A stretch of 6,116 bases of DNA from Ruminococcaceae bacterium UBA1865 (GTDB lineage Bacteria > Bacillota > Clostridia > Oscillospirales > Acutalibacteraceae). Under the pieces are notes generated by a model. The model searched no databases and had not been told where the DNA came from. It saw only the letters and a program-made list of their open reading frames with translations. The position numbers and the translations under genes are program-made. Of this stretch, positions 5,177 through 6,116 are shown piece after piece; position 1 is the stretch's first letter; every line of letters begins with the position of its first letter. Location: assembly GCA_002338255.1 (NCBI GenBank), contig DDHX01000064.1, positions 96,360 to 102,475 on the forward strand, read 5' to 3'.

Positions 5177-6116
5177 TTGGCATTTGAAGGCCTTGCCGAT
5201 AAATTAGGCGCCGCATTTAAACGTTTGAAGTCTAAAGGAAAATTAAATGAAGCAGACGTAAAAGAAGCGATGCGCGAGGTTCGTCTTGCCTTGCTTGAAG
5301 CGGACGTCAACTACAAGGTGGCAAAGGATTTTACCAATAAAGTAAGTGAACGCGCCGTTGGCGCCGCTGTAATGGAAAGTCTTACCCCGGCACAGATGGT
5401 TATTAAAATTGTAAACGAAGAATTGACCGGCCTGATGGGCGGAAGCGACTCCAAAATTGTTAGTCCTTCTTCTCCGCCGACCATAATTTTGCTTTGCGGC
5501 CTGCAGGGCGCCGGTAAAACGACCCACGCTGGAAAGCTCGCGCTGATGCTGAAAAACAAGGGGCATCGTCCGCTCCTCGTCGCCTGCGACATTTACCGCC
5601 CTGCCGCTATTAAACAGCTTCAGGTTGTAGGTGAAAAAGCGGGTGTTCCTGTTTTTGAAATGGGAAAAGAAGACCCAATCAAAATTTGCAAAGCCGCCAT
5701 CGCCCACGCGAAGGACTACGGCAACGACATGGTGCTGATTGATACCGCCGGTCGTCTGCAAATTGATGAAGTGTTGATGGATGAACTCAAAAACATCAAA
5801 ACAGTCATTGCTCCCCACGAGATTTTACTCGTAGTTGATTCTATGACCGGTCAGGAAGCCGTTAATGTTGCAAAAGCTTTTGATGAACTGCTCTCTATTA
5901 CGGGCGTAATTCTTACCAAGCTTGACGGCGACACCCGCGGCGGCGCGGCGCTTTCCGTTCGTGCTGTTACCGGTAAGCCGATTAAATTTGCCGGTACCGG
6001 TGAAAAGCTGGAGGACCTTGAAGTCTTCCATCCCGACCGCATGGCTTCGCGTATTCTGGGCATGGGCGATGTTCTGACGCTCATCGAGGATGCGCAGAGT
6101 AAATTGGATCAGAATT
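5177..6116 (+). CDS. ffh: Signal recognition particle GTPase Ffh/SRP54 (3' end missing)
   Basis: Encodes 313 visible residues of about 440-450. The window ends before the methionine-rich M domain, which binds signal peptides and SRP RNA. The N domain (about 1-90) starts (M)AFEGLADKLGAAFKRLK and contains the VRLALLEADVNYKV helix (35-48). The G domain follows with G1 GLQGAGKTT (108-116), the DIYRPAA motif (138-144), G3 DTAGR (189-193), G4 TKLDGD (247-252) and G5 GTGEK (273-277). RMASRILGMGDVL at 288-300 marks the exit from the G domain. Ffh binds the signal sequence of nascent proteins on the ribosome, then pairs with FtsY to deliver them to the Sec translocon, and GTP hydrolysis resets the complex. 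Within G1, His117-Ala118 replaces the Thr-Thr of Bacillus Ffh, and I see no reason to doubt function. DxxRPAA and the G motifs separate Ffh from other GTPases. SRP54-type N-G order and YlxM next door exclude FtsY. Confidence 0.97.
   Translation, partial: MAFEGLADKLGAAFKRLKSKGKLNEADVKEAMREVRLALLEADVNYKVAKDFTNKVSERAVGAAVMESLTPAQMVIKIVNEELTGLMGGSDSKIVSPSSPPTIILLCGLQGAGKTTHAGKLALMLKNKGHRPLLVACDIYRPAAIKQLQVVGEKAGVPVFEMGKEDPIKICKAAIAHAKDYGNDMVLIDTAGRLQIDEVLMDELKNIKTVIAPHEILLVVDSMTGQEAVNVAKAFDELLSITGVILTKLDGDTRGGAALSVRAVTGKPIKFAGTGEKLEDLEVFHPDRMASRILGMGDVLTLIEDAQSKLDQN

Noticed and set aside
5243..5818. Antisense open frame (191 codons) opposite ffh
   Set aside because: It mirrors the highly conserved NG domain of Ffh and has no domain signature of its own.

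Overview
The window looks like ordinary chromosome from a Clostridia-type Firmicute, probably near the Oscillospiraceae/Ruminococcaceae. The evidence is AGGAGG-type ribosome binding sites before nearly every gene, use of GTG and TTG starts, a consensus sigma-A promoter, roughly even base composition, and the pairs azlC-azlD and ylxM-ffh. The taxonomic call is inferred from gene content and style, not from a marker comparison. All genes lie on the + strand.

Layout: (1) 1-546 holds the 3' end of azlC and a complete azlD, which overlap by ATGA and encode the two subunits of a branched-chain amino acid exporter. (2) 577-1458 is a calcineurin-like metallophosphoesterase of the YkuE/YkoQ/YaeI type, 30 nt after azlD. 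(3) 1459-1579 is a 121-nt gap with no convincing promoter. (4) 1580-3961 is mutS2, encoding a full-length MutS2 ATPase with a C-terminal Smr domain. (5) 4000-4677 encodes a single-pass membrane-anchored protein resembling the YpmS/DUF2140 family. (6) 4678-4798 is a compact regulatory gap. It holds a terminator-like hairpin for the upstream unit, a perfect TTGACA-17-TATAAT promoter whose -35 box lies inside that hairpin, and a 7-bp inverted repeat at the predicted 5' end of the new transcript. (7) 4799-5161 is ylxM (GTG start), and 5177 to the window end is ffh (TTG start, cut off before its M domain), the GTPase of the signal recognition particle.

YlxM and Ffh belong to co-translational protein targeting. 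MutS2 acts in recombination control and, in Bacillus, in rescue of collided ribosomes. The AzlCD pair and the phosphoesterase are accessory membrane or envelope functions. I see no mobile element, CRISPR array, tRNA, rRNA or defence system. The most interesting stretch is the gap before ylxM. I found no convincing new multi-gene system.
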